A program made the translations under genes and the position numbers. The notes under the pieces were generated by a model. That model had not been told where the DNA came from. It did no database searches and was given only the letters and a program-made list of their open reading frames with translations. From positions 1-21,157 of IMG/VR virus record IMGVR_UViG_3300025450_000146: 21,157 nucleotides of DNA; one strand, given 5' to 3'. The stretch comes from a virus. Of the stretch, positions 1-8,300 are shown piece by piece. The stretch's first letter is position 1. Each line of letters begins with the position of its first letter.

Positions 1-505
1 AAAGACCTATTGCACTGTTTACCTCGTACGGTCTAAATGTTGGATTCTGATTGGTGATTATTGAGTTACAGGACTCTGCAGAACAGAGAGTGACCGGCGT
101 GAACGTATTTGCAACAGAAACCGCAGCAGTGAACCTAAGCTTTATCTCATTCACGTTGATCACGCTTGCCATTTCTGATCGGGTTCCATTATCATACTCG
201 TATTTTACCTCAAAGTAGTACTTTTCATTCTTTTCAAGAAAGATGCTGCCAGCATCTCCAAGATTTCCAGGAGAGACCTCATACCATAGTGACCAGTCCA
301 GTCTGTTTCTGGAATACCTAAAGTACCTCTTTAAGTAGGTTAAGTCAAGTAGGGAAGGTGAATGTATGATGAGATCTTCTAAGTAGTCGGTAAATTCAGT
401 TATTCCAACCACAGGTTCACTGGTTGAAAATATCCTAAAGTTACCATTAAATGATAGAGAGTTCTTTTGAGGATCGATAAGCAGTTTTACTGTAATTTTT
501 GCCAT
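1..505 (-). CDS. Putative virion structural protein, C-terminus cut by window edge
   Basis: The minus-strand frame opens at ATG 503-505 (MAKITVKLLID) and stays open for 168 residues to the window edge, so the C-terminus is missing. Around residues 60-120 it has a fibronectin-III-like pattern: FRYSRNRLDWSLWYEV, then a break, then KYYFEVKYEYDNGTRSE. Similar folds are common in phage tail and baseplate proteins. There is no signal peptide or membrane segment. Two close cysteines (CSAESC) lie near residues 143-148. The start is preceded by CCAAGG about 8 bases upstream and by two tandem AATAAATA boxes, so late transcription is likely. It diverges from the plus-strand cassette. I do not recognise the exact family; a structural role is inferred from neighbours and the fold-like pattern. 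Confidence 0.72.
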   Translation of the reverse strand, partial: MAKITVKLLIDPQKNSLSFNGNFRIFSTSEPVVGITEFTDYLEDLIIHSPSLLDLTYLKRYFRYSRNRLDWSLWYEVSPGNLGDAGSIFLEKNEKYYFEVKYEYDNGTRSEMASVINVNEIKLRFTAAVSVANTFTPVTLCSAESCNSIITNQNPTFRPYEVNSAIGL

Positions 506-521
506 GTAAACCTTGGGCTAG

Positions 522-539
522 TATTTATTTTATTTATTT
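522..539 (-). promoter_or_regulatory. Tandem T4-type late promoter boxes for the leftward gene
   Basis: Read on the minus strand, this is a perfect direct repeat of the 9-mer AAATAAATA. Each copy contains AATAAATA, which differs from the T4 late promoter box TATAAATA only in its first base. The proximal copy ends 16 bases before the ATG at 505. T4-like late promoters have only this -10 element and are read by gp55. Assignment rests on the motif, position and the gp55-like gene in the same window. AT-richness makes chance occurrence possible. Confidence 0.55.
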
Positions 540-576
540 GAAAGATTGGATTAAACTAGGATCGCTCGCGTAGTAA

Positions 577-584
577 AATAAATA
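577..584 (+). promoter_or_regulatory. T4-type late promoter box for the metalloprotease cassette
   Basis: AATAAATA on the plus strand, 17 bases before the TTG start at 602, in the intergenic space between divergent genes. It matches the T4 late box in seven of eight positions and mirrors the boxes on the other strand. The whole 506-601 gap is therefore best read as a back-to-back late promoter region. Confidence 0.5.
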
Positions 585-590
585 ATAAAA

Positions 591-597
591 AGAAGGA
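591..597 (+). promoter_or_regulatory. Shine-Dalgarno that decides the TTG start at 602
   Basis: AGAAGGA lies 4 bases before TTG at 602. It is the only strong purine-rich ribosome-binding site I see in the window, and it favours the TTG over the ATG at 629, which has no such site upstream. Confidence 0.55.
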
Positions 598-601
598 ACG
601 T

Positions 602-1408
602 TTGAAAAGCAATTTTATTTTAGATCCGATGTGGATAACCCAAGGCAGCTACCTTGACTCTGAGTATTTTACGTATGTCCTACTTGATGCAAGTCAAAAG
701 TATAAAAAGGAGATAGACGATGACAATATTGACAGGTTCTACGAGGTCATGTTTCACAGTCTGAATCTCAACAACCTTGCAGTGAACGGAAAGCTGTTTA
801 CTCCAAAATTCAAATCGGTTTGGGAAGAGCCTAGGATCATGGAAATAAGGAGCGAATTGCAGAAGATCTATTCGATGCCAGTTGATGTTGCTGAAATATT
901 TAAGAATGCCAATTACATGTTCTTGAGCATGATACTTGAGTATATGAAGATTCACATCGACATTCTAAGTAAGGTAAAGATATTTCACCTAAACAAAAGG
1001 ATCCAGGTGGAACCTGAGATATTCCTGGTAATAAACCATTCAGGTAAGGCTACTTATAAGATCTGGAAGTTTGCCGAAGACAAGAAGAGGGATTTTGGAT
1101 ATTCTTTCACCAAGGTAAAGTCGCTTGAAGTGCCTAATCTTAGGGAAAATGTTATTCGAGATGAAATTGAAAAACTCAACGATCCAAAGTTTGCAAGCAT
1201 GAACGGTAAACGTAACGTCATATTTGCAATAATTGAAAACGATGAAGACGAGAGGAAGGTTGCAAAGTCAGTCAAAGACGTTATACTTTTAAACCGAGGA
1301 ATTGCTAAGTCCGACATGGACTTTTCTCCAGAAATAATCACAGAGCTCTATTCTCTGTTGATGATCGAAAAATTAATGCCGTTTACACTAAATGATTGGA
1401 TCACATAA
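602..1408 (+). CDS. Conserved-type phage protein of unknown function, first gene of plus-strand cassette
   Basis: A 268-residue soluble protein with no cysteines, no signal peptide and no membrane segment. It starts at TTG, supported by AGAAGGA just upstream. The N-terminal half is predicted helical by eye (residues about 18-60 and 80-130, rich in K, E, D, L and Y). The middle has a short beta-like section (EIFLVINHSGKATYKIWKF, about residues 138-156), and the end is helical and acidic. I do not recognise a catalytic motif. Its stop overlaps the start of the metalloprotease gene by 17 bases, so the two are translationally linked and probably act together or at the same time. An inhibitor, chaperone or co-packaged partner of the protease are possibilities, but nothing in the sequence selects one. 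Confidence 0.8.
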   Translation: MKSNFILDPMWITQGSYLDSEYFTYVLLDASQKYKKEIDDDNIDRFYEVMFHSLNLNNLAVNGKLFTPKFKSVWEEPRIMEIRSELQKIYSMPVDVAEIFKNANYMFLSMILEYMKIHIDILSKVKIFHLNKRIQVEPEIFLVINHSGKATYKIWKFAEDKKRDFGYSFTKVKSLEVPNLRENVIRDEIEKLNDPKFASMNGKRNVIFAIIENDEDERKVAKSVKDVILLNRGIAKSDMDFSPEIITELYSLLMIEKLMPFTLNDWIT

Positions 1409-2360
1409 TGCACACACAAACTTTAACGAGTTCATAAATGAAGCTAGGGGATTCTCTAGCTCAGCAAATGAGTATGCTCTACTGGTAAAGAAAAAGGTAG
1501 ACGAGACTCTTGACAAATATTTAGCTTTCAATTTTAAAAAGAGGTTTGTAAATTACTCAGAAGACATTGAGATACCTAACGCGGCTTCTCTTGTTTCACC
1601 AGAGGTAGCAGAGTCCTTTCCGATTGATGAGATAATAGTTAAGTTTAGAATCTCAGCGATGAAAAAGGAGCAGTTCATGAGTCACTCTGCATCGTACCAA
1701 AGAAACTACAATAAGTATAATTTGGTTAAGGGCAAAGGAGAGAAGGTGAATCTTAACATTTTGTGTAAGATCGTTGTCCCATATGAAGGTCTCACTTTTA
1801 ATCGTGAGTATGCTGACCAAATAATGAGCGACATATTTCGACACGAGTTTACTCATGCATTCAATGACTATAAGGATCCCAACTTTGCTAAGGGATATCG
1901 ACTTGGTGTAGTACCGAATATCGCAAAAAGGTTTGATGTGTACCAAGAGTCGGCAGCTCTGCGACTCTTTTTTAATTTGCTCTATGTGCTAACTGATGTT
2001 GAGATCGCTGCAATCTCCGGTGAAAGGGAATCCTTTGCTGATCGTAGCGAATTTCAAAAATACCCAGGAACGCAATGGGCAGATACCGGTAAGATATTTG
2101 ATCCGTATGAGTTTCATGAGATGATCATGTCTGACATAGAGGGTAAACCGTATGCTGGGTATATTGACAATAACTTTGGTGAGTTTTTTGTTGACATCTA
2201 TAACCGTGCAGCACACGCTAAGCGAATGCACAAGGATCCCAAAGTCCTACAATTAAAAAAGGGTTCAAGCTTACTTGATACCCTTAAGTTTTTTACCCCA
2301 TACATTCACGAACAAGCAGTAAAGCTGTGGAAAAATTTAGCTAAAAAGATAGCTAATTAA
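1392..2360 (+). CDS. Putative zinc metalloprotease (HEXXH) with capsid-targeting-like N-terminus
   Basis: A 322-residue protein. Residues 151-155 read HEFTH inside a helix-like stretch (IMSDIFRHEFTHAFNDYK), the classical HEXXH zinc site: H151 and H155 as ligands and E152 as general base. A third ligand is probably one of E204, E211 or E213 in DVEIAAISGERESFAD, about 50-60 residues later, as in gluzincin-type peptidases; which one cannot be decided by eye. Residues 9-19 (TNFNEFINEAR) resemble the T4 internal-protein capsid-targeting propeptide and include an I-x-E cleavage site at 15-17. An in-frame stop at 1389-1391 leaves ATG 1392 as the only good start. It overlaps the preceding gene by 17 bases. 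No secretion signal is visible. The substrate is unknown. Confidence 0.82.
   Translation: MIGSHNAHTNFNEFINEARGFSSSANEYALLVKKKVDETLDKYLAFNFKKRFVNYSEDIEIPNAASLVSPEVAESFPIDEIIVKFRISAMKKEQFMSHSASYQRNYNKYNLVKGKGEKVNLNILCKIVVPYEGLTFNREYADQIMSDIFRHEFTHAFNDYKDPNFAKGYRLGVVPNIAKRFDVYQESAALRLFFNLLYVLTDVEIAAISGERESFADRSEFQKYPGTQWADTGKIFDPYEFHEMIMSDIEGKPYAGYIDNNFGEFFVDIYNRAAHAKRMHKDPKVLQLKKGSSLLDTLKFFTPYIHEQAVKLWKNLAKKIAN
1416..1448 (+). other. Candidate capsid-targeting propeptide in the metalloprotease
   Basis: Encodes residues 9-19, TNFNEFINEAR. From memory, the T4 internal proteins begin MKTYQEFIAEA, and T4 gp21 protease cuts after [L/I]-x-E. The shared pattern is aromatic-x-E-F-I-x-E-A, with I15-N16-E17 as the predicted cleavage site. 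In T4 the signal starts at residue 1, whereas here it follows eight residues, which is the main reservation. Confidence 0.4.
2331..2356 (-). terminator. Candidate intrinsic terminator of the leftward structural operon
   Basis: A perfect 7-bp inverted repeat TTAGCTA / TAGCTAA (2337-2343 and 2350-2356) with a 6-base loop. On the minus strand it is followed at once by ATTTTT. It begins immediately after the tail fibre stop codon, within the 3' end of the convergent metalloprotease gene. The stem has only two G-C pairs, so it would be weak. Downstream on the plus strand there is no T-run, so it should act on leftward transcripts only. Confidence 0.4.
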
Positions 2361-5300
2361 AATAAAGCCTGCCAGCCGGTTCCGTTGTAGCAATAGGCTT
2401 TCTTCGTAGCTGAATTATAATATATCATTCCCTCTGATGGAGACGATGGTGCACTTGCAAGTCCATTTAATTGAAGTACAGAATTTATATGCACTATTGC
2501 ATCTGACGGAACTATGTATAGTGCCTTACCTGTACCCGTTTCAATTGCAGAATAGTTTGAAGCTGGATAAGACCTAAGGCGAAGCATTTCATCTGATTCG
2601 TTATATAATGTAATGTTTGAATTACCTGTACCATGACTAACTATATTAAGACTTGTACTTGCACCACCGCTAGGCGCAGTAATAGTAAATCCAGAATTAT
2701 TATTGGATGTAAAAGTTCCAGTCTGAGTTCTAATGCTAAACTCCTCTCCGCTAACGCTCATTCCTCCAGTAACATTAAGTCCTCCTCCGATATTTACATC
2801 ATTATGAACCGTTAGGTGCTCACCGACACTTAGGTTTTTCATCACGGTAATTTCATCACTTCTTAGAGATTCAATGTGTGCTCCACCTGTGTAGATTCCA
2901 TCAAAATCAAGTGCAACTATTCCTCCTGGATAAGAGTGAACCGGTGTAGTTGTAGCAAACTGATTTGCTACTCCATATATATGTTTCCCAACTATTACAA
3001 ATCTTTCAATTTGAATTGAAAGAAATGATTTTGACCAAATTAGAGTAGGATTTGAAGGATCGGATACGTCTACTTTAAATACAGTAGATGAAAGTCCACT
3101 TAAATTTGCAGTATGAGCACAAAGATAGATACTGTTTCCGAGTTGTTTTATTTGAGTACACTCAGTAAATATTGCATTTGTAGATACTGAAAGACTTGCA
3201 AGTTGAGTGATTGTTCCCAGGTCTTCCGAAAGACTATTGCAGCTTAATGTTACTGTCCAGTGAGTTCCATCATAGACTGAGTATGCAGCATAAACGTTTT
3301 TTCGATTTACTGCAATTCCTCCTTTTTTGCTTAGTTTATTATATAACGTTACACCTACTCCTGTGTCACTTAGTAAGTCTGCAGAATTGGTCTTAAATTG
3401 AATTGCAGATTGAGGATTTTGGGTGAGTCCGCTAGTGTCAAATATTGAAATGTAAACCTTAACTGCACATGTTGAAGCAAGAGTCTGCTCCCAAGTTAAA
3501 GTTGCAGCAATATCATCTGATATATCAAGATCCATAAATGAAGTTGAACTTCCTGTGATTTTATGAGGATATACGGATGCCCATAGATAATATGGAGAAG
3601 AAGGATTTACTGCATATATTGGATTTGTTGGATCAGTAATGTCAATTGGTAAGATTCTACCATCATATACTATACCATCCGGCGATCCTCCAAGTTGAGT
3701 TGGTGATGAAGAATGCGGTAATGCATTTGTAATTAATATTGCATAATTTCCCTTTAATTTAACTCTATACAAACAGTCATATGGTCTATACGCATCGCCA
3801 TATATATCAGTTTCGCCAAGTGAACCGACAACTACTGGTAATCCAGTAGATGCATCAAACTCTACTACTTGAAAGTATACAGGAGTTCCAGGAGTACTAA
3901 ATGCGTAAGATTGATTTGTTGCAATGTACCCAAACTTTCCAGAAATTGCAATATCTGATACTCCTGCACCAACAGGTTGACCTGAATATGCTGGAGAATA
4001 CGGTAAATTTATTGATATTACAGAGGATGGATTATTTGGATCCTGTATGCTATATGAATTTAGATCTCCGCTAAACGTTGAAAGATCTCCGGATAAATTA
4101 GAATCTCCTCCTATTACATAAATTGTATTTCCATAAGTCGCTGCACCATAAGTCGCTGCACCATGTGTACCGTAACCCGCATGTGTACTAGTAATTAGAG
4201 ATGTTGCTCTAGGCGTAGTGTTTCCAAGTTGAACAAAGTTTCCGCCAGTCTGATACGTAGTATCGTTAAGATAAATGGCTTTGCTGTTGCCAACTGCGTC
4301 CAACACTAAATATGACTGGTCAGTTGAGTTATCAACGTATCCGGTATTGATTGTTGGAAAATTTGGAATTGTAAATCCACCTGCAATACCTAAGCTTCCT
4401 CCAGCTGAATGAGTTCGGTCAAATGCAAGTATGCCGTCTGCAATATGAGTTCCGGATGTAAAATATTCGTCTAGTCCATATCTTGAACCTATCACAAAAG
4501 TAGAGCGGTCAGATACTGCTGGGCTTGGAAAATATTTAGGCGATCTAAATTCAAAGACTCCGTTATAACGATTTGTTGTAATTCCTCCATCCGGTATGTC
4601 TAATGAAAATACTTCTCTATATCGATGGTCAAGGTGAGCTGTATGTACACTAGTTGAGTCTCTTTCAAATCGCATCTTAAAGGTCTCATTTACGGTAGTT
4701 AGTACTGGATTTCCAGAACCATCTAAATATAAAACTCCCATTTCCATGTGGTTACGACCGACCGTTTTTTGATCTACCACAATTGAAAGTAATGAATTAT
4801 AGAATGAATCTGGCAAAACCGAAGTGATCGCGCTCTCATTGAAGTTAGTTAAGAACAACACGTCATTTGTGGAAGCACTTGGCGTAATTCCACCTTGTGA
4901 ATTATCGTTAGCTGAATCTGTTCTGTGTCCAAACATGATAAACCTAGTATCAGGTGGAGATCCTATATCTAAACCTCTATTAAAAGGTGAAGGCGTGCTT
5001 GCCAAATAATTATCGATTATTGTAGCAATATTAAAAAGTTGATGCCAGATAGGTGTAGGACTTGCATCGATATACTGCCAAACAGCAAGAGTGTTTGAGT
5101 TTAAGTAGAAGTCACCAACCATTTGTCCGGGAAAAGAAGTTGGTGTAGTCACAGTATCAACATACCAGGCATTTCCTCTAATTCCCTGTGGACCAGTTAG
5201 ACCAGTCGGTCCGGCAGGACCGTCCCCTCCAGTATTACCAATAGGTCCGGGCTCGCCTACTCCCAATTCCAATAACTTATTGAAGTTGAAGTTTATTTTG

Positions 5301-5362
5301 TCTACTGTTATTTCCTGAGCGTCTGCTGGAAACAACTCCTTAAGGTTTATCCTGATTGGCAT
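2357..5362 (-). CDS. Tail fibre/adhesin with collagen-like neck and LVIVD-type beta-propeller
   Basis: A 1001-residue protein starting at ATG 5360-5362, 2 bases after the preceding stop. Residues 1-33 (INLKELFPADAQEITVDKIN) look like a virion attachment segment. Residues 36-63 are nine Gly-X-Y triplets, a collagen-like trimer. About residues 400-800 contain repeated blades: three copies of the LVIVD-like DPxNPxxxI/W element near 440, 573 and 764, a kelch-like YVIGG, and IxGKxxYxA/V segments, suggesting a beta-propeller. About 840-870 has shaft-like strands (NLSVGEHLTVHNDVNIGGG). The end, SPSEGMIYYNSATKKAYCYN followed by GTGWQALF, is typical of phage fibre tips. It is the last gene of the leftward run and the likely receptor-binding protein. 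The target is unknown; no chaperone-type S74 peptidase domain is seen. Confidence 0.85.
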   Translation of the reverse strand: MPIRINLKELFPADAQEITVDKINFNFNKLLELGVGEPGPIGNTGGDGPAGPTGLTGPQGIRGNAWYVDTVTTPTSFPGQMVGDFYLNSNTLAVWQYIDASPTPIWHQLFNIATIIDNYLASTPSPFNRGLDIGSPPDTRFIMFGHRTDSANDNSQGGITPSASTNDVLFLTNFNESAITSVLPDSFYNSLLSIVVDQKTVGRNHMEMGVLYLDGSGNPVLTTVNETFKMRFERDSTSVHTAHLDHRYREVFSLDIPDGGITTNRYNGVFEFRSPKYFPSPAVSDRSTFVIGSRYGLDEYFTSGTHIADGILAFDRTHSAGGSLGIAGGFTIPNFPTINTGYVDNSTDQSYLVLDAVGNSKAIYLNDTTYQTGGNFVQLGNTTPRATSLITSTHAGYGTHGAATYGAATYGNTIYVIGGDSNLSGDLSTFSGDLNSYSIQDPNNPSSVISINLPYSPAYSGQPVGAGVSDIAISGKFGYIATNQSYAFSTPGTPVYFQVVEFDASTGLPVVVGSLGETDIYGDAYRPYDCLYRVKLKGNYAILITNALPHSSSPTQLGGSPDGIVYDGRILPIDITDPTNPIYAVNPSSPYYLWASVYPHKITGSSTSFMDLDISDDIAATLTWEQTLASTCAVKVYISIFDTSGLTQNPQSAIQFKTNSADLLSDTGVGVTLYNKLSKKGGIAVNRKNVYAAYSVYDGTHWTVTLSCNSLSEDLGTITQLASLSVSTNAIFTECTQIKQLGNSIYLCAHTANLSGLSSTVFKVDVSDPSNPTLIWSKSFLSIQIERFVIVGKHIYGVANQFATTTPVHSYPGGIVALDFDGIYTGGAHIESLRSDEITVMKNLSVGEHLTVHNDVNIGGGLNVTGGMSVSGEEFSIRTQTGTFTSNNNSGFTITAPSGGASTSLNIVSHGTGNSNITLYNESDEMLRLRSYPASNYSAIETGTGKALYIVPSDAIVHINSVLQLNGLASAPSSPSEGMIYYNSATKKAYCYNGTGWQALF
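4131..4160 (-). repeat. Perfect 15-bp tandem duplication in tail fibre gene
   Basis: Two identical copies of ccataagtcgctgca, followed by a further ccat. The unit is 15 bases, so the frame is kept and the protein shows GAATYGAATYGN at the edge of the propeller region. This looks like a recent slippage event that lengthens a loop. Confidence 0.85.
5174..5257 (-). repeat. Collagen-like Gly-X-Y region of tail fibre
   Basis: Residues 36-63 contain nine uninterrupted Gly-X-Y triplets (beginning GEPGPIGNT and ending GLTGPQGIRG). Such stretches form triple helices in many phage fibre proteins and imply a trimer. Confidence 0.85.
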
Positions 5363-5364
5363 CT

Positions 5365-8300
5365 TTAGATGAATTTAATTTTTATCGAAGGACTTACTAG
5401 TAATCCGGCATTGAGATTTTTCTGTATGCTAAATTTAAGTATTAGTCTGTCTTTTTTATTTATTATGGCTGACTTAGATAGAGTATATCCCTGCTTAAAG
5501 CGTTGATCGTCGTTAAGGAACACAAACTGGATTGAATTTGGATTGCTTGCTCCGTTTGTTGTAGTAACAGTAGCATCACGCTTAGTGTAAAAATCAGCGG
5601 TGTCTAGGTCATACAACTTAAGAAGATTGAGCGCAATATAATCACGCACATATGCCTCAATTGAGTTATAATTTCCAATGAATTGGTTTTGATTCACTAG
5701 GAACTCATTGAATTTTTGGCTAATTCCGTTGTTTATGAAATAAGAGGTAAGAACGTTTGCTAGGTTAATATATCCATCTACAGTTGTTTGGTTTTCAATT
5801 ACCACAAGTTCTTTATCTGTCAAGTCAATTGATTCAAGCTTTTGTCCTGCAGGTACTAAATATTCAACAAAAGAAGTTAGAGCTATTTCGCTAGGAACAG
5901 CAACGATTTTTCCTATAAAGCTTTCGTCCTCTTCTACTCGAGAAGAGCCTGCAGCTGGGACATAATTTGCGCTATTCACATACTTATGGTGAAATCCCCA
6001 GTCCCAGTTACTTCCAAGTAAGAAGTATGGTGCCTGGCCTATCGCAACTTCGCTAACTGCCGGATACTTTGGTAAGTATGAATTATCAGATTCCAAAAGC
6101 AATATTTTCAAATCTGATACTTTGATGTGACTAAAGTTTTGGATAGTCAAGAGATCTGAGATTTGAGTATTTAGCTGAATGTTAGCTAGCTTTATGTCAG
6201 ATATTTTATTGTGACTAAATACAAAGGTTGAATTACAGAAAAGGACATCTTTCGCGATTGGCTCATATTCTCCTTTATATCGATTTAGATCAACTGTGTT
6301 GTTTAGATTCACAGTCTCATAAGTATATCCTATTGTCTGGCTAAATGAGAATTGAGTTGGTTTATCGTTATCGATATTTACAATAGTTTGGTTTTTCTTG
6401 GCAACGATTGATTGATCAGCAATTTCAAAGTAATAGTTTGGAGTTGCAGACTTTACTGGGTTGCCACTAGGGTCTAGCGAATACGACTCAAACTCAATTA
6501 TAGGATTAAGCGAGTTTACATATTCTTTAAACTTAGAGAAAGAGATCTTCTCCAATAATTTCTCAAAATATCTTTCGCCTCCGCCAAAAACAGAGAAAAC
6601 AAATTTATCACGTATCACCTGCTCAAAACTATTTGGAATAAGAGGCAGCGGCTGAATATAGTTTGTGTATGGCGGAGTTGCTGTGAAAGTAGAAAGTCCA
6701 ATAAATCCAGTAGGTGTGAGTGTGTATTGAACGCTCGTCTCACCTACACTAGTTATTGGATTTGAGTTTGTGGAATAAAATCCGTTTATCGTATCAATAA
6801 AAGTGACTTGTGGAGTAGGAAAGCTATAATTTGTTGCCAATATCATCTTGCTTGCACTAGGAAGCAAGATCTCATCAGATAGTATTGATGGATAGTTTGC
6901 AAATTGTGGATTTACGATTTGATCAATTGTTCCTCCGTCTATTCCTATGTGAACTCCGCTTGCAACAAGAGAAAGCTTAGAGGAAAGTCTAACGTTTGAA
7001 TAATTATTTAGGGCGTTATTGAACTTCTTGTGTTTTAGGGAATAGAGAAGCCCATGAGAAATATTGGAAACGTTATCTGAGTCAAACGCTATTCTATAGT
7101 CACCATTTACGGTTGAGTATGCTGGTACTGAGCCAATTGACGTATCGCCAAAGAATATCACAGGCGCTGAGCTTGCAGAAGTTCCAATCGAAGTATAGGT
7201 TTCTCCAGTTGCGCTCCAGTAAGGATCGATCTGGTCCAAATAACCAACTGAGATCTCAATAACTACAAGAATAAACTTAAAGTCCTTGTGTTCTATTACT
7301 CTGTATTTAATAGGTGGAACAGGTCCGTTGTTTTGATTTGTAAAGTCTTCTTTTACTGGTTTTAGTATGCAGCTAAATTTATAATCATTGAATCTTGTAG
7401 TATTCGGGTTTGCGACGGGTTTTCCATCTGCGCCCTTTACAGTAGGATCAGTTACGTCTTTAAATATTGCCTTAAAGCCTTTAAAGAAAGTCTCGTACTG
7501 TCCTGCAACATTCTTAAATATCGTTGAGTACCTAAATTGAGAGTGTCCTACTTCTGTCAGTGTTCCGTTAATTTCAGCAGAAGGAACATAGGTAAAATAA
7601 TCAATAAAGTAATTGGGATCCCTTAGTATAAATGCCGGATCCAATGGTGAATCAAAATAGTAGAAGTTTTGTTTGATAGTCTCCAGGTCATTTGCATAAT
7701 TGAACTTACTCTCTATGTAAAACCACTCGTGAGTAAAGTTAGCTGGATTTTGGGTTCTATCTGTGTGGTCTGGAGAAAAGTTATTTCGGCCAAAGACCAA
7801 CTCGGTATTGAGTCGATATGGGTTACTTCTACTATCTGTGCCGTCCTTAAACCTCCACTTAGTTATGTATGGAATAATCTTAGAACGAGTCGCAAAGTCT
7901 TTAGTTGCATTTTCTTTATAATAATCGTACTCAGTCGTAGAGAGTCCGTTTATATATTTAGTCCTTAATTCATACTCTTCAGTATTTGTTTGAGGAACTA
8001 CAGTTGATGGATCCTTTAATATTGAAAATCCAGTAAAGTCGGTTAGCTCTTTGTTTTGATCATTTATTGGATATAGTAGGCTTGGAGACGTTGCTGAATA
8101 AAGAGAAACTAGAGGATTTCCAAGAACAATTGTGTATTTGGAAAGATCCATTACAGTAAAGGTGCTTCCACTTGCATATTGGCTTCCGTTTACTTCAATT
8201 GTTCCGTTTACAACAGAATATGTTTTTGATGGCTCCAACATTAGGGTATTTGCAGGAACAAAGTAATTTTGATAGAGATCTATCTCTGGAAATCTAGCAT

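Noticed and set aside
555-574. ACTA ... TAGT inverted repeat around a GC-rich core in the divergent promoter region as an operator
   Set aside because: Only four base pairs with a 12-base spacer; chance is a sufficient explanation.
680-955. Short opposite-strand and other-frame open frames of 60-100 residues across the window
   Set aside because: They lie wholly inside long genes with clear protein-like sequence, and their own translations show no domain pattern.
1842-2033. Metalloprotease as an ImmA/IrrE-type repressor protease
   Set aside because: The pattern after HEXXH does not match the usual E..AN.FA spacing of that family and there is no nearby helix-turn-helix repressor.
2364-2401. 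AAAGCCT ... AGGCTTT inverted repeat as a plus-strand terminator for the cassette
   Set aside because: The 7-bp stem has a 24-base loop, is not followed by a proper T-run, and lies in the conserved fibre tip codons, so it is probably incidental.
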